DNA of 64,000 bases from Candidatus Zhuqueibacterota bacterium (GTDB lineage: Bacteria > Zhuqueibacterota > Zhuqueibacteria > Zhuqueibacterales > Zhuqueibacteraceae): the NCBI GenBank assembly GCA_022616415.1, contig JAKEEU010000194.1:40569-104568 (forward strand). Reading direction: 5' to 3'. The position numbers and the translations under genes were made by a program. Shown piece after piece: positions 62,158-64,000 of the stretch. The first letter of the stretch is position 1, and the number at the start of each line of letters is the position of its first letter. The notes under the pieces are model-generated. The model was not told where the DNA came from, made no database searches, and saw only the letters and a program-made list of their open reading frames with translations.

Positions 62158-62598
62158 TTACGCGGCCGGCGGAGGAATATAATGAAGATACGCGTCCATC
62201 ATCTCGATCTCGGCGGATTTCTCTTTGATGTCGATCATCATGAGATCGCGCAACGAGATCATGCCGACGAGCCGGTCACCGGCCACGATGACGAGATGGC
62301 GAATATTATGGCTTTGCATTTTGGCCAGGCAGGCGGCGTAACTCTCGTCCGGATGCGCGATGATGATGTTGCGCGTCATCACTTCCTCCATGCGGATATT
62401 TTTGGGGTCAAGTCCTTTGGCGACGATGCGCTTCATCAGATCGCGCTCGGAAAAAATCCCAACCAAGCGGCCGCCCTCCAGCACGGCCACCGCACCGATA
62501 CGTTTTTCAACCATGAATTGGACCGCGTCCAGAACGGTTTGATCGCGTTTAACCGTGAAAACTTCGCGGTTTTTGACGATATTGCCAACGGTGTTCAT
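62158..62598 (-). CDS. Two-CBS-domain protein
   Basis: 146 residues from ATG 62598 (GGGAG upstream), made almost entirely of a CBS pair. First repeat: REVFTVKRDQTVLDAVQFM to GIFSERDLMKRI. Second repeat: MTRNIIIAHPDESYAACLAKM to MISLRDLMMIDI. Such stand-alone modules bind adenosyl nucleotides (AMP, ATP, NAD or c-di-AMP) and often regulate partners. The adjacent acetyl-CoA synthetase gene, an AMP-forming enzyme on the same strand just upstream, is a plausible partner (inference). Confidence 0.93.
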   Translation of the reverse strand: MNTVGNIVKNREVFTVKRDQTVLDAVQFMVEKRIGAVAVLEGGRLVGIFSERDLMKRIVAKGLDPKNIRMEEVMTRNIIIAHPDESYAACLAKMQSHNIRHLVIVAGDRLVGMISLRDLMMIDIKEKSAEIEMMDAYLHYIPPPAA

Positions 62599-62702
62599 GA
62601 TAGATGCTCCCTTTTGATTTGAGGCCGTGGCTTTTCTGTATCGTTGTTGCGATGCAGTGCTGCAAAAATTGGCCGGTGCGACCACAATTTATTCATCGCC
62701 TA

Positions 62703-64000
62703 TCAGCTTTCTTCTCCAAAACGCTTGATATCTTCCGGCCCCTCTTGCGTAACGACCACCCGGTCTCCTTGAACCATTTTACGGATTTCCTGGACAACTT
62801 CCGGGTTGGCCAATGTCGTTACATCACCAACATCCATATTATTCGAGATGGCTGCCAGGACACGGCGCATGATTTTTCCAGAACGGGTCTTGGGCATGTC
62901 CGGCACAATGTAAACGTGCCTCGGCCGGGCGATCTTGCCAATAATCGTCTCAAGCGCCCGGATAACTTTATATCCTATTTCTTTGCTGGAATGATAGCCA
63001 GGCTTAAGCGATACGTAAATATCAGGTATCCGGCCCTTAACCTCATCCACTGCGGGCACCACGGCGGATTCGGCCACTTCTTCGATCGTAAGACAAGCCG
63101 ACTCCAACTCCTTGGTGCCGAGGCGGTGGCCGGCAACGTTGATGACGTCGTCAACCCGGCCCAAAATCCGAACGTATCCATCTTTCGCCTGCATCGCGCC
63201 GTCGCCGGTGAGGTAAGGCCAGTCACGCCAGTCTTTGCTGTCCTTGTTTTTACAATATTTCGCATAATAGGTCTTAACGTACCGTTCACGGTCTCCCCAT
63301 ATGGTCTGGAATGCTCCTGGCCACGGATTCCTGATGCAGATGTTCCCGGCCTTGTCTGATCCCGCTTCAATCTCTCTCCCATACTCATCGTAGATGACCG
63401 GATGGATGCCCGGCATTCCGGGGCCGGCACTTCCGGGCTTCATCGGCTGAAGCGCTGGCATCGTACTGCAGAGAAACCCTCCGGTTTCCGTTTGCCACCA
63501 GGTGTCAACAATAACCGCCTTGCCTTTACCGACGACATGGTAATACCACTTCCATACTTCCGGCTCTATCGGTTCTCCCACCGTTGTCATGTGCTTGAAC
63601 TGATAATTGTGCTTCATGGGCTCATCCGGCCCCGCTTTTCGCAGCATCCGTATCGCCGTTGGTGCCGTGTGGAAGATATTGACCTCAAGTCGTTCAGCGA
63701 TTCTCCAGGGACGCCCGGCATCCGGGTAGGTGGGGACACCTTCGTAGATCACGCTAGTCGCGGCCAGCGCGAGCGGGCCATAAACGATGTAGGAATGCCC
63801 GGTGATCCACCCGATGTCCGCCATACACCAATAGACATCCTCCGGATGAATGTCCTGAACGTCCTTTGAGGTGCCTGCAACATAGGCCAAATAGCCGCCT
63901 GTGCTATGCTGGCATCCTTTCGGCCTGCCTGTCGTCCCACTGGTATACATGAGGAAAAGAGGCGCTTCGGCCGGCATCGGAACAGGATCGACTTTTTTGC
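62703..64000 (-). CDS. acsA: Acetyl-CoA synthetase (AMP-forming), C-terminal part, cut by window end
   Basis: At least 432 residues, open to the window end, so about one third of a roughly 650-residue enzyme is missing at the N-terminus. The core P-loop YTSGTTGRPKGCQHSTGG is followed by the acetate-pocket region DTWWQTETGG, the hinge RVDDVINVAGHRLGT and the C-terminal acetylation-site motif KTRSGKIMRRVL. The enzyme activates acetate to acetyl-CoA via acetyl-AMP. It is probably regulated by lysine acetylation, as the conserved Lys is present. The short spacing to the CBS gene suggests a shared transcript. Confidence 0.95.
   Translation of the reverse strand, partial: KKVDPVPMPAEAPLFLMYTSGTTGRPKGCQHSTGGYLAYVAGTSKDVQDIHPEDVYWCMADIGWITGHSYIVYGPLALAATSVIYEGVPTYPDAGRPWRIAERLEVNIFHTAPTAIRMLRKAGPDEPMKHNYQFKHMTTVGEPIEPEVWKWYYHVVGKGKAVIVDTWWQTETGGFLCSTMPALQPMKPGSAGPGMPGIHPVIYDEYGREIEAGSDKAGNICIRNPWPGAFQTIWGDRERYVKTYYAKYCKNKDSKDWRDWPYLTGDGAMQAKDGYVRILGRVDDVINVAGHRLGTKELESACLTIEEVAESAVVPAVDEVKGRIPDIYVSLKPGYHSSKEIGYKVIRALETIIGKIARPRHVYIVPDMPKTRSGKIMRRVLAAISNNMDVGDVTTLANPEVVQEIRKMVQGDRVVVTQEGPEDIKRFGEES

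Noticed and set aside
62703..64000. Horizontal transfer of the acetyl-CoA synthetase gene
   Set aside because: Codon choice looked slightly different by eye, but this cannot be quantified here and the gene is incomplete.

Overview
The window is a gene-dense chromosomal segment with no rRNA, tRNA, CRISPR array or complete insertion sequence that I can see. Signal peptides with lipoboxes, an outer-membrane barrel, a SusR-like hybrid kinase with beta-propeller sensor, many secreted peptidases and a GH3/beta-lactamase fusion point to a Gram-negative heterotroph, plausibly of the FCB-related lineages (Calditrichota/KSB1/Bacteroidota-like). That placement is inference from gene content only. Start codons are mostly ATG with GGAGG-type ribosome binding sites, plus a few GTG.

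Layout. Genes run almost entirely on the plus strand from 1 to 38 kb and almost entirely on the minus strand from 38 to 64 kb, meeting convergently near 38.0 kb. 1-3.1 kb: a sigma-54 activator in one operon with a partner-switching module (PP2C phosphatase, HATPase kinase, STAS antagonist). 3.4-9 kb: acetyltransferase, GH3/beta-lactamase lipoprotein, a small two-gene toxin-like pair, a beta-barrel. 9-13 kb: thioredoxin, geranylgeranyl-reductase-like flavoprotein, manC, ptsN, zinc-ribbon protein. 13-22 kb: M14 peptidase, epimerase, a remnant of a phytoene-desaturase-like gene, and a 1495-residue hybrid histidine kinase with receiver and nucleotide cyclase. 22-31 kb: PIN/UPF0175 toxin-antitoxin pair, M19-M29-like fusion, CrtI-like flavoprotein, methyltransferase, HNH pair, acyl-CoA synthetase. 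31-38 kb: candidate sRNA, GH63-type glucosidase, second PIN pair, msrB-msrA, glucose dehydrogenase. 38-51.5 kb: ATP-grasp-like protein, a two-gene AAA-ATPase/DUF4276-like system, CocE hydrolase, ornithine-cyclodeaminase-like protein, and a secreted metallophosphatase/M28/D-aminopeptidase run. 51.7-61.7 kb: lon, then a long minus-strand biosynthetic run: radical SAM, small c-type cytochrome, folE, metal hydrolase, aroE, aroC, aroK, a small antitoxin-like protein and an AroQ fused to a GAF/free-methionine-sulfoxide-reductase-like domain. 62-64 kb: CBS protein and acetyl-CoA synthetase, the latter cut by the window end.

The most unusual structure is not a gene. At least nine places carry degenerate tandem arrays of 7-base or 8-base words, several with inverted symmetry. 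They sit at gene ends or inside coding sequence (aroE both ends, the hybrid kinase linker). A second repeat family built on the word CCAACGGAT forms nested terminator-like hairpins after at least four genes and bounds a 166-bp inverted-repeat element after the STAS gene. Together with a degraded FAD-gene fragment, a palindromic insertion inside a methyltransferase and a C-rich-loop sRNA candidate, these are the features most worth follow-up.
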